Notes: generated by a model not told the origin, from the sequence alone. 8,527 nucleotides of DNA from Nitratidesulfovibrio sp044433065 (GCA_044433065.1 JAWXUA010000128.1:1-8527), one strand, 5' to 3'; shown: positions 1-6,021, numbered from the stretch's first letter. Numbers and translations are program-made.

Positions 1-31
1 GACCCCATCCCCTTCTAAACTTTTTATTTGT
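1..31 (+). repeat. Tail end of a dispersed hairpin repeat, cut by the window edge
   Basis: The first bases read GACCCCATCCCCTTC, then a T-rich stretch ending CTTTTTATTTG. The same tail, with small differences, follows the complete hairpin copy at 5922-5953. The hairpin part of this copy must lie left of the window. No function is assigned. In Desulfovibrio-type genomes such units are recalled as abundant intergenic repeats, often near gene ends, but that is memory rather than something tested here. Confidence 0.6.
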
Positions 32-52
32 GGATGATAGTTTTAACTTCGT

Positions 53-199
53 ATGCTTGTTCACGGCCACATCAACGGAGTGGATAAGAATGAAGTTCAG
101 CGTGGTCGTTCCATTTTTGCTTTAAACAAACTACGTATGGCTCCGCATGAAGTGTATGCGTTGTATAAAAATCTCACAGTCAACCCCTTGCAAAACTAA
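53..199 (+). pseudogene. Possible 48-codon ORF or gene remnant, unrecognised
   Basis: An ATG at 53 opens a 48-residue frame ending at TAA 197-199. It is preceded in frame by a stop at 44-46 and lacks a convincing Shine-Dalgarno sequence. The peptide is hydrophilic (HGHINGVDKNEVQRGRS near its start, LRMAPHEVYALYKNL near its end) and matches no family I recognise. Its central part, GR-x2-F-x6-RM(A/S)PH-x-V, is also encoded by an open frame at 6022-6090 in the other copy of this mosaic, with the same residue spacing. This could be a degraded C-terminal coding fragment carried by a repeat, or chance reading through a non-coding repeat. Short length and missing ribosome site argue against a working gene. 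Confidence 0.3.
104..149 (+). repeat. 46-bp direct repeat, copy 1 (partner at 6022-6067)
   Basis: It aligns without gaps to 6022-6067 with 31 of 46 identities. The matches are concentrated at the two ends: GGTCGTT-x-CA at the left and CGTATG-x-CTCCGCATG at the right, with a diverged middle. Both copies lie about 70 bp after the tail of the dispersed hairpin repeat, so they appear to be parts of one larger mosaic unit. Confidence 0.5.
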
Positions 200-211
200 A
201 CAATTTTTCTT

Positions 212-219
212 CCCCCCCC
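212..219 (+). repeat. C8 homopolymer tract upstream of nadB
   Basis: Eight consecutive C residues follow a TTTTTCTT stretch and end 32 bases before the nadB ATG. The TTTTTCTTCCCCCCCC sequence resembles the GTTTTCCCTTTCCCCC end of the mosaic at 6151-6166, so the tract is probably the outer edge of the repeat. Homopolymer C tracts can slip during replication. Whether this one alters nadB expression cannot be told from sequence. Confidence 0.5.
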
Positions 220-251
220 AGCTCGCTAAATAAAAAACCAGTGAGAAAATC

Positions 252-1862
252 ATGAGTAACTTTCGCCTATACACGCCTGTTCTTGTCATTGGTAGCGGCC
301 TTGCTGGTTGCTCTGCCGCACTGACCCTTGCTGATAAGGGTTATGAAGTCACGCTGATAACTTCGGGACCGCAACTTAAGAGCGGCAACTCTCCCCTTGC
401 ACAAGGTGGGATTGTGTATAAAGCGCCTGAAGGCGACCCTAAAAGTCTGATTAACGACATCCTTGTCGCTGGTCACCACCATAACTACCGTAAGGCTGTA
501 CAGCATATAGCCAACCAAGGTCCTAAAGTCATTGAAGAAATGCTTCTTGACCGCTTGAAGGTTCCCTTTGCCCATGGTGACAATCTGCCCCAAGACAAAG
601 CCCTTGGCGATTGGCACCTCACCATGGAAGGTGGTCATGCCGCACACCGCATTCTCTACTGTGCGGACCACACCGGCAAAACCATCATGAAATCCTTCAT
701 TGATGCCATTGAAGCCTCCCCCAATATCACTGTGCTGACGGGCCGCACTGCTGTTGACCTGCTCACCATCCATCACCACGCACACCACAGCGAATTACGC
801 TATCAGCTCACTAACCAGTGCGCAGGTGCCTACGTCTTCAACGAAAATCTTCGCCGTGTAGAAACCATTCTCGCTGACCACACAGTCCTTGCTACTGGCG
901 GCATTGGGCAAGTGTACCTGCATTCTACCAATAATTCCGCCGCCGTTGGCTCTGGCATCACCATGGCACAACGGGCTGGGGCGCGGCTTGAAAATATGGA
1001 ATATGTGCAATTCCATCCAACATCCCTCTACCACATCAGCCATCACCGCTTCCTTGTATCCGAAGCTGTGCGCGGTGAAGGTGCGCGTCTCGTCAACCAA
1101 CAAGGCAACGCCTTCATGCACAACTATGATGCACGTGGCGACCTTGCACCCCGTGACATCGTGGCTCGCTCCATTGTCGAAGAAATGCTCAAAACCGGCG
1201 AGCACTGCGTCCACCTCGACGCATCACGCATCAATAAAGACGTGCATGCCCGATTCCCCACCATCTCTGCCCAATGTCGCGCCATGGGTATCGACATGGC
1301 CAAAGACCCCATTCCCGTGGTCCCAGCGGCGCACTATTTCTGCGGTGGTATTCTCACCGACCAACGTGGACGCACTACCATCGACAAGCTCTATGCTGTG
1401 GGTGAATGCGCCTGCACCGGCGTTCATGGTGCCAACCGTCTCGCCAGCACCTCCCTCCTCGAAGCCCTTGTCTGGGGACGTATGGCTGGCCTCGATATCG
1501 CCCAACGCACCAAGCCCCATGCAGCCCTCACCGCGACCCAAAAGCGTCTGCATGCCTCCATCCCAGATTGGAATCCCCTCGGTGATGCGCGTAACGATGA
1601 CCCAGCCCTCGTGGCGCAAGACTGGGCCACCATCCGCCACACCATGTGGAACTACGTCGGCATCACGCGTACCTCAGCACGTCTGCGCCGCGCCTTCGAT
1701 GACCTTCGAGATCTGGTACGACATCTGCACGACTTCTACCGCGGTACCCCTTTATCAAAAGAACGTATCGACCTCTTTCATGGCTGCCACACCGCGTACA
1801 GTATCACGCAGGCAGCTTTGCGCAATAAGGTCAGCAAGGGATGTCATTATAGAAAGGATTAA
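252..1862 (+). CDS. nadB: L-aspartate oxidase (quinolinate synthesis, NAD de novo pathway)
   Basis: This flavoprotein oxidises L-aspartate to iminoaspartate, which NadA condenses with dihydroxyacetone phosphate to quinolinate; it acts in the cytoplasm. The 536 residues match the usual family length of about 530-550. The N-terminal FAD-binding motif is VIGSGLAG (residues 12-19), and the flavin-contact loop NSPLAQGGI follows at 46-54. Family active-site positions are present: Glu126 in LTMEGGH, His255 in QFHPT, Arg274 in EAVRGEGARL, His361 in PAAHYFCGG and Arg396 in GANRLASTSLLE. The second FAD contact YAVGECACTGVHG is at 381-393. These separate it from succinate dehydrogenase and fumarate reductase flavoproteins, as do its free-standing context and the lack of iron-sulfur or membrane subunits. 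The C-terminal helical domain (about 430-536) is complete. The ATG at 252 is preceded only by a weak GTGAG. nadA and nadC are not in the window, and the gene faces secF convergently. Confidence 0.95.
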   Translation: MSNFRLYTPVLVIGSGLAGCSAALTLADKGYEVTLITSGPQLKSGNSPLAQGGIVYKAPEGDPKSLINDILVAGHHHNYRKAVQHIANQGPKVIEEMLLDRLKVPFAHGDNLPQDKALGDWHLTMEGGHAAHRILYCADHTGKTIMKSFIDAIEASPNITVLTGRTAVDLLTIHHHAHHSELRYQLTNQCAGAYVFNENLRRVETILADHTVLATGGIGQVYLHSTNNSAAVGSGITMAQRAGARLENMEYVQFHPTSLYHISHHRFLVSEAVRGEGARLVNQQGNAFMHNYDARGDLAPRDIVARSIVEEMLKTGEHCVHLDASRINKDVHARFPTISAQCRAMGIDMAKDPIPVVPAAHYFCGGILTDQRGRTTIDKLYAVGECACTGVHGANRLASTSLLEALVWGRMAGLDIAQRTKPHAALTATQKRLHASIPDWNPLGDARNDDPALVAQDWATIRHTMWNYVGITRTSARLRRAFDDLRDLVRHLHDFYRGTPLSKERIDLFHGCHTAYSITQAALRNKVSKGCHYRKD

Positions 1863-1966
1863 GGGCGGCGGGGAAGGTTAGATACGTTTAGCCTAGGCTA
1901 GTGGCGTTGCCCTTAGAACCCCAACAACGCCCTGCACCCGCGTAGGACTTAGGCCCTAAGAACCCA
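1860..1966. repeat. Cluster of short palindromes and direct repeats after nadB
   Basis: Just past the nadB stop lie several overlapping symmetrical elements: TAAGGGC (1860-1866) with GCCCTTA (1909-1915); the perfect 12-bp palindrome TAGCCTAGGCTA (1889-1900); GGCGTTG (1903-1909) with CAACGCC (1925-1931); and CTTAGG-C-CCTAAG (1948-1960). A 14-bp direct repeat, GCCCT(T/A)AGAACCC plus C or A, occurs at 1909-1922 and 1953-1966. No long T-run follows any stem, so this is not a classical intrinsic terminator. It may be a processed 3' end, a repeat remnant or a small structured RNA. Confidence 0.45.
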
Positions 1967-2031
1967 TTTTAAGGTACAAACCTTGTATGAAGTTTAGGCT
2001 GAGAATGAAGGACTAGGTGTATTCTGCTCAA

Positions 2032-2162
2032 ATCGAGCAAAATTCATCTTTTTCGTGCTAGCAAGGCAAAAAGGGGTTTTTGAGAGTAAGCGTACTCAAG
2101 TACGTGCTCTCAAAAACCCCTTTTTAACGCCGCTAGCGCGGAAAAGATGAATTTTGCTCGAT
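2032..2162. repeat. 131-bp near-perfect inverted repeat; possible bidirectional terminator or MITE-like element
   Basis: The arms pair in blocks. Outer 21 bp: 2032-2052, beginning ATCGAGCAAAATTC, with 2142-2162. Then GCTAGC at 2057-2062 with 2132-2137 and GGC at 2065-2067 with GCC at 2129-2131, interrupted by small bulges. Then a perfect 19-bp block, AAAAAGGGGTTTTTGAGAG (2068-2086) with 2107-2125. At the tip, CGTACT (2091-2096) pairs with AGTACG (2099-2104) around a tiny loop. Sitting between convergent nadB and secF, it would fold in transcripts of both strands and could stop both. The self-complementary layout without an ORF also suits a miniature inverted-repeat element, but I see no clear target-site duplication beyond an ambiguous AT at each edge. 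Confidence 0.7.
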
Positions 2163-2202
2163 ATCGGCAAAACCATCACAAAACAAACTAACAGCTTTCT
2201 AC

Positions 2203-2237
2203 TTCACTATTTCACTATTCACTATTCACCACTTCAC
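2203..2237. repeat. Short degenerate tandem repeat, TTCACTAT units
   Basis: TTCACTAT occurs at 2203-2210 and 2211-2218, followed by TCACTAT (2219-2225) and the degenerate continuation TCACCACTTCAC up to 2237. The run sits three bases beyond the secF stop codon, on its 3' side. Probably slippage-generated low-complexity sequence; no function is seen. Confidence 0.5.
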
Positions 2238-2239
2238 AA

Positions 2240-3334
2240 TTAAACCATACCATGCTCACCAGGCTTTTCATACTCTTCCTCTTCCTTAACCAAGTAATTC
2301 TCAGGCTTACCAAAAGCGAGCAGAACTGGACTTGCAACGAAGATAGAGGACAATGTACCCACAAAAACGCCACTAAACATAGTCAGCGCAAAGTCATGAA
2401 TAACACCACCACCAAGGAAGAATAGGCTCACAATAACGAGCAAAGTCGTACCACCGGTAAGAATAGTACGGCTCAAAGTCTGGTTAATACTGATATTGAT
2501 AACTTCAGCAAAAGAAAGCTCATCATGAGCACGCAAATTCTCACGAATACGGTCATAAACAATGATAGTGTCATTGAGGGAATAACCGATAACCGTAAGC
2601 AACGCGGCAATGATGTTGAGGTCAAATTCCTTGCCTAAAATAGACAAGAGACCGACCGAAATAATAACGTCGTGCAAAAGCGCAATAATCGCGCCTAAGG
2701 CAAAATGGAGCTTGAGCTTCCAACATAGGAAAATCGTCACCACCATAGCGGCTAAAACAATCCACTCCTGCGGTAAGCCGAGCATGGTTAAACCATAGCT
2801 CGCACCCCAAAGCGCAACAGCCATAATACCTGCCGACATCCAACGCTGTTCAAATCGACCAGAAATGTAGATGGCAATCAAAAGAACAGCATAATACAAT
2901 GCCTCAATGGCATTACTACGCAAATCCGCACCAACTTTCGGACCAACCATCTCCATACGCTCAACAGTATACGCAGCGTCTGGAAGATTTTTAGCAAGGG
3001 CAGTATTAACACCATCGCGGATAATATCTGGGGTGATATTATCCACAGTCACACGGATAAGATATTCTTGATCGCCGTCGCCATAACGTTGAATAGAAAG
3101 ACCTTCAAGGTTGGCATCTGCAAGACTCTTCTTGAGTGTCTCGTCGGCTACAGGCTTGTCAAAATGCACTTGCATGACTGCACCACCGGCAAAGTCAATG
3201 CCATATTTCAAGCCGCCATGCATCAAAATGGACACAAGACCGATAACGATGGCAAGGGCCGAAAATGCGTACGCAATGCGGCGCATGCCAACAAAATCGA
3301 TTTTGGTATCGTGCTTAATAAAGGTAAATCCCAT
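2240..3334 (-). CDS. secF: Protein translocase subunit SecF, with two extra membrane helices
   Basis: SecF pairs with SecD in the inner membrane and uses the proton gradient to help pull secreted proteins through SecYEG. The 364-residue product has an N-terminal helix (about 18-38), the first periplasmic-domain motif YGIDFAGGAVMQV (44-56), and the conserved transmembrane motif TVIGYSLNDTIIVYDRIREN (247-266), followed by the family helices near 292-308 and 316-341. The start is supported by GGAGAG a few bases before the ATG. Common SecF proteins run directly from the second helix (144-160) to the FALGAIIALLHDV helix (211-223). Here about 45 residues intervene, with two additional hydrophobic segments (about 168-186 and 191-207). 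I recall a similar arrangement in Desulfovibrio SecF, so it is probably lineage-specific rather than an error. The tail is charged (EEEEYEKPGEHG). It lies 72 bp downstream of secD and is presumably cotranscribed with it. Confidence 0.95.
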   Translation of the reverse strand: MGFTFIKHDTKIDFVGMRRIAYAFSALAIVIGLVSILMHGGLKYGIDFAGGAVMQVHFDKPVADETLKKSLADANLEGLSIQRYGDGDQEYLIRVTVDNITPDIIRDGVNTALAKNLPDAAYTVERMEMVGPKVGADLRSNAIEALYYAVLLIAIYISGRFEQRWMSAGIMAVALWGASYGLTMLGLPQEWIVLAAMVVTIFLCWKLKLHFALGAIIALLHDVIISVGLLSILGKEFDLNIIAALLTVIGYSLNDTIIVYDRIRENLRAHDELSFAEVINISINQTLSRTILTGGTTLLVIVSLFFLGGGVIHDFALTMFSGVFVGTLSSIFVASPVLLAFGKPENYLVKEEEEYEKPGEHGMV

Positions 3335-3366
3335 ATACTCTCCAATTCTCGGCCATATTGCTGGCC

Positions 3367-3387
3367 AAAAACTCAGTAATAACTGAG
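3367..3387 (-). terminator. Terminator-like hairpin between secD and secF
   Basis: On the minus strand CTCAGT-TATT-ACTGAG forms a perfect 6-bp stem with a four-base loop (3372-3387), followed immediately by TTTTT (3371-3367). It lies in the 72-bp secD-secF gap, upstream of the secF ribosome site. The short stem and U-run suggest partial termination or attenuation that would lower secF relative to secD, or a 3'-end stabiliser after processing. Confidence 0.45.
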
Positions 3388-3406
3388 CCTCTCACTAATA
3401 AGATTT

Positions 3407-4999
3407 TTAGACGCTAATCTTCTTGGTAGAGGAGTTCCGCATCCAAAGCTCAAAGATGGCACGGGATACAAAAATCGCCGTGAACATGGAGGCCACAATA
3501 CCAAGGGCCAAAGTAACCGCAAAACCACGCACAGGACCAGTGCCAAATTGATACAAAATGGCAGCTGCAATCAAGGTCGTGATATTGGAGTCCGTAATGG
3601 CAAGAGCGGCACGTTCAAAACCTGCACGCACAGCGGCAATGGTCGTCAATCCTCGTCGTGTTTCTTCGCGGATACGCTCATAAATCAAAACGTTGGCGTC
3701 AACAGCCATACCGATGGTTAAAGCAATACCAGCAAGACCAGGGAGCGTTAAGGTCGCACCAAAAGCTGCAAGGCCAGCCAAAATAAGCAAAATAGTAAAG
3801 CTGAGCATGCCCACAGCAATGACGCCGCTCAGGCCATAATACAAAATCATAAAGGCAACAACGGCAGCACCACCAACGGTAGCTGCAAGCACACCGCTAT
3901 CAATGGATTCTTGACCAAGGGATGGGCCAACGGTACGCTCTTCAAGAATGGTCACAGGAGCTGGCAAGGAACCTGCACGCAAAATAAGTGCAAGGTCTTG
4001 AGCTTCTTCAGTAGTGAAGTTACCCGTAATGCTTGCGCGGCCACCAGAAATTTTTTCCTGAATGGTTGGTGCGGAATAGACCTTGTCATCAAGCACAATA
4101 GCCATGCGCTTTTTGACATTTTCCCCTGTCACGCGGGAGAAAATCGCTGAGCCTCGAGTATTAAAGGTCAGCATAACATAGGCTTGGTTAAACTGGTCAA
4201 AACCTGGACGTGCATCGGCAACATTTTCACCGGTGAGCAAGACTTCTTTCTCAAGCACAAGAGCTGTAGTAGAAGCACTGCCATCTTTGGCCATCATGTA
4301 CTTAATTTCGGTACCTGAAGGCAAAATACCCTTGGCAACCTTAGCTGGATCCACGTCGTCACGAACGGTGCGGAACTCAAGGTGTGCGGTCTTACCAATG
4401 ATTTGGATAGCACGGTTAGAGTCCGCAAGGCCTGGGAGCTGAACCTGAATGCGGTAGCCCTCTTGCTTACGGATATCTGGCTCAGTGACACCAAATTCGT
4501 CAATACGATTGCGGATGGTCTTCACTGCTTGCTCAAGGGCCATGTCTTCAATGACAAGACGCTGTGCATCGCTCAAAATACCTGTATAGCGCAACTGACC
4601 GTTGTCCGCCTCGATGGGCTCAGCCATATCAAGATGCGGAAAACTCTTGGCTAAGAGCGCGTCAAGCTCAGCGCGTTGCTCAGCTTTAGCAAGAATAAAT
4701 TCCAATTTGTTGCCAGCCAACAGTGTTGGACGCAAAACAAAAATACCTTCGTCGCGTGCGGTATCACGAATATCTTGACCCATCTGCGACATAGAGCTTT
4801 CCACAGCCTTGTCCACTTCAACGCCAAGGGTTAGGTTGATACCACCCATAAGGTCAAGACCAAGGTTGATGCGATTATCAGGCAAAATTTTTGCCAAAGC
4901 AGAGTCCTTAACAGCTGGAATGCTTGGCAAAACATAGGCTATGCCCAACAAAAGAACCAGAACTGCTAGGGCCAATCGTAGGCGGAGACCCTCTTTCAT
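3407..4999 (-). CDS. secD: Protein translocase subunit SecD
   Basis: SecD is the large inner-membrane partner of SecF. Its periplasmic head binds emerging substrates and its membrane part couples proton flow to their movement. The 530-residue product has an N-terminal helix (5-27), the first periplasmic motif INLGLDLMGGINLTLGV (44-60), a periplasmic P1 region to about residue 350, and the RAGSLPAPV motif (341-349). The C-terminal membrane half includes LTIGMAVDANVLIYERIREE (427-446), which carries the family's conserved Asp433 within GMAVDAN. Further helices follow near 468-485 and 491-515. I chose the ATG at 4999 because TAGGAG lies just upstream with good spacing and MKEGLRLRLAL is a typical SecD beginning; a GTG at 5023 would add eight residues. 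It lies downstream of yajC and upstream of secF, the usual order. Length is normal for the shorter bacterial SecD proteins. Confidence 0.96.
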   Translation of the reverse strand: MKEGLRLRLALAVLVLLLGIAYVLPSIPAVKDSALAKILPDNRINLGLDLMGGINLTLGVEVDKAVESSMSQMGQDIRDTARDEGIFVLRPTLLAGNKLEFILAKAEQRAELDALLAKSFPHLDMAEPIEADNGQLRYTGILSDAQRLVIEDMALEQAVKTIRNRIDEFGVTEPDIRKQEGYRIQVQLPGLADSNRAIQIIGKTAHLEFRTVRDDVDPAKVAKGILPSGTEIKYMMAKDGSASTTALVLEKEVLLTGENVADARPGFDQFNQAYVMLTFNTRGSAIFSRVTGENVKKRMAIVLDDKVYSAPTIQEKISGGRASITGNFTTEEAQDLALILRAGSLPAPVTILEERTVGPSLGQESIDSGVLAATVGGAAVVAFMILYYGLSGVIAVGMLSFTILLILAGLAAFGATLTLPGLAGIALTIGMAVDANVLIYERIREETRRGLTTIAAVRAGFERAALAITDSNITTLIAAAILYQFGTGPVRGFAVTLALGIVASMFTAIFVSRAIFELWMRNSSTKKISV

Positions 5000-5019
5000 T
5001 GCCACTCCTAAAAAAACGT

Positions 5020-5262
5020 TCACACCATCATGTTTCCAAAAATTGGAAACCTACCCCGTTTTGGGGTGATGCCTTGCATGGTCCAGCAAAATAAAACGAC
5101 CATAAAGACCGTGCATACAACGAAAAACACGCCACCGTGCAATATATTGACGGCCAAGGCATTGCATAATGCCAAGGGACACCAAAAACACGATAGCGCA
5201 CCACCGCATGCCGTCATGCAAAACAGTATACAATACTCAAAAAAGGCAAGTATGCCAAGCAC
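5020..5262 (-). CDS. Doubtful small hydrophobic protein between yajC and secD
   Basis: An 80-codon frame fills the yajC-secD gap. It begins at a GTG 22 bases after the yajC stop and ends 20 bases before the secD ATG. GAGG lies five bases before the GTG. The product is strongly hydrophobic with one or two candidate membrane segments (about 3-36 and 44-60), then a short polar tail, TMQGITPKRGRFPIFGNMMV. I recognise no family. Against it: the GTG sits inside a terminator-like hairpin; eight cysteines in 80 residues is unusual; and codons such as ATA, CGG and AGG are frequent. An internal ATG would give a 65-residue version lacking a ribosome site. It may be a genuine small Sec-associated membrane protein or merely an open frame in T-rich leader sequence; the latter seems somewhat more likely. 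Confidence 0.3.
   Translation of the reverse strand: MLGILAFFEYCILFCMTACGGALSCFWCPLALCNALAVNILHGGVFFVVCTVFMVVLFCWTMQGITPKRGRFPIFGNMMV
5032..5067. promoter_or_regulatory. Two adjacent small hairpins in the secD leader
   Basis: GTTTCCAA (5032-5039) and TTGGAAAC (5043-5050) form an 8-bp stem with a three-base loop. ACCCC (5053-5057) pairs with GGGGT (5063-5067) around GTTTT. On the minus strand both come before the secD ribosome site, the nearest ending about 33 bases from the ATG. No U-run directly follows either stem, so they look more like leader RNA structure than terminators. They overlap the end of the doubtful small ORF at 5020-5262. Confidence 0.4.
5154..5177. promoter_or_regulatory. 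Imperfect palindrome in the yajC-secD gap
   Basis: GGCATT (5158-5163) pairs with AATGCC (5168-5173) around GCAT. After an AA/AA mismatch, CC (5154-5155) pairs with GG (5176-5177). The dyad size would suit a protein operator or an RNA hairpin. No promoter hexamers of good quality could be placed around it. Confidence 0.25.
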
Positions 5263-5270
5263 ACTTGCCT
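5239..5270 (-). terminator. Intrinsic terminator after yajC
   Basis: On the minus strand AGGCAAGT (5270-5263) and ACTTGCCT (5251-5244) form an 8-bp stem. The loop can extend it through TGC/GCA pairs (5253-5255 with 5259-5261). The stem is followed by a run of Ts (5244-5239). It lies 15 bases past the yajC stop. Stem, GC content and T-run match a rho-independent terminator, so secDF may depend on readthrough or on a promoter within 5000-5240. It overlaps the start of the doubtful ORF described for this gap. Confidence 0.7.
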
Positions 5271-5284
5271 CAAAATACCAATGC

Positions 5285-5605
5285 TTAGTTAGCCATGCCA
5301 GTCACGTAGCCGCGACCAACTTTAACCTTGGTTTCGCCAAGGTCGATGGTCAAAATGTCGCCTTCAACTTCAATGATGCGACCAATAAGACCACCAGTCG
5401 TTACGATTTGGTCACCCTTCTTCAAACCGTCAAGCATTGCCTTGTGTTCCTTGGCACGCTTTTGTTGTGGACGGATAAGCAAGAAGTAGAAAATAGCGAA
5501 CATGATAACAAGTGGAGCAAACTGTGCGAGCATGCCCATAGCACCTGCGTCAGCACCAGCTTGTGGAGCAGAACCCATAGCAAAAGCAGTAGAAGTCCAG
5601 AGCAT
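5285..5605 (-). CDS. yajC: Preprotein translocase accessory subunit YajC
   Basis: YajC is a small single-span inner-membrane protein that copurifies with SecD and SecF and associates with SecYEG; its precise task is not settled. The 106 residues have the family layout: a short Ala/Gly-rich N-terminus, a membrane helix (27-44), the signature LLIRPQQKRAKEHKAML (42-58), and a cytoplasmic beta-rich domain with GDQIVTTGGLIGRI (64-77) and the DGD-like turn EGDILTIDLG (81-90). The start is supported by a perfect AGGAGG eight bases before the ATG. secD and secF follow on the same strand, the classical cluster, although the 285-bp gap to secD is larger than usual and holds a terminator. tgt or queA, often upstream of yajC, are absent; instead there is a non-genic stretch of about 570 bp. 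Confidence 0.95.
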   Translation of the reverse strand: MLWTSTAFAMGSAPQAGADAGAMGMLAQFAPLVIMFAIFYFLLIRPQQKRAKEHKAMLDGLKKGDQIVTTGGLIGRIIEVEGDILTIDLGETKVKVGRGYVTGMAN

Positions 5606-5880
5606 TGAAGCCTCCTAAAAATAAGTTATATGCTAATCATTGTTGATAACGCTAGAAAGCAAAGCCCTTCTCTACAATACAAGAAAAGTGCTCAACAACT
5701 ATTCTAACGACACATACAAAAAAATACGCTTACCAATCTAAGCGAAAATCCCATAAGCCTCGGTATTCTTAACCGCTCAAAGGCCGTCTGGCAATGCCTT
5801 TCATGGCATAAACATAGGGCCAAATAGCAAATTGCCAAGGGTTTTCAGTATAATTTTGTTAAATTATGATATTTTAACTA
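5606..5880. other. Non-coding stretch upstream of yajC
   Basis: No gene is seen. Short dyads include ATGCC-TTTCAT-GGCAT (5794-5809) and the AT-rich ATAATTT-TGTT-AAATTAT (5850-5867), which overlaps a perfect TATAAT on the plus strand (5849-5854). The nearest -35-like sequence, TTGCCA (5832-5837), is only 11 bases away, so this is not accepted as a promoter. The yajC promoter should lie in this stretch on the minus strand, but I could not place both hexamers with normal spacing. Confidence 0.5.
5717..5744 (-). terminator. Terminator-like hairpin upstream of yajC
   Basis: On the minus strand CGCTTA-GATTGG-TAAGCG (5744-5727) is followed by TATTTTTTT down to about 5718. The stem is only six base pairs, but the T-run is good. 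It could end transcripts arriving from the hydrolase gene on the same strand, thereby insulating yajC. If so, the yajC promoter lies between about 5606 and 5716. Confidence 0.5.
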
Positions 5881-5953
5881 GGTGAAGGGGAGACTTTCTG
5901 AAGAAAGTGTCCCCTTCTCCCAGACCCCCATCCCCTTCAAAGACTTTTATTTG
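5881..5953 (+). repeat. Complete dispersed hairpin repeat with ACCCCCATCCCCTTC tail
   Basis: GAAGGGGAGACTTTCT (5884-5899) and its near-perfect complement (5902-5917, one mismatch) make a 16-bp stem with a minimal loop. The stem is followed by TCCCAGACCCCCATCCCC and a T-rich tail to ATTTG. The same tail opens the window (1-31). Related stem starts occur at 8495-8527 and, inverted, at 6146-6167. Repeated recurrence in non-coding gaps and strong RNA folding are seen directly. A role in termination, RNA stability or mobility is inferred. Confidence 0.7.
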
Positions 5954-6021
5954 CGATAAAAATTGAGCTTTTTAAGAACAATCGCGGCGCATGGGGTGCG
6001 AAAACTCACGTAGTTTGCTTT

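Noticed and set aside
889..1881. 330-codon plus-strand frame overlapping nadB in another frame
   Set aside because: It is rich in Pro, Ser, Thr and Ala, typical of an out-of-frame reading of C-ending codons, whereas the nadB frame carries all family motifs to its end.
2203..2237. TTCACTAT tandem units as a CRISPR-like array
   Set aside because: Units are 7-8 bases with no spacers; this is simple low-complexity sequence.
5000..5023. GTG at 5023 as the secD start
   Set aside because: The ATG at 4999 has a much better TAGGAG ribosome site, and MKEGLRLRLAL is a typical SecD beginning.
5030..5608. 192-codon plus-strand frame covering the yajC-secD gap and antisense to yajC
   Set aside because: It runs opposite to the well-supported yajC, has no recognisable domain, and its peptide is low-complexity, as expected for an antisense frame.
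5832..5854. TTGCCA and TATAAT as a plus-strand promoter
   Set aside because: The spacing is only 11 bases and no gene follows on the plus strand before mtaD.
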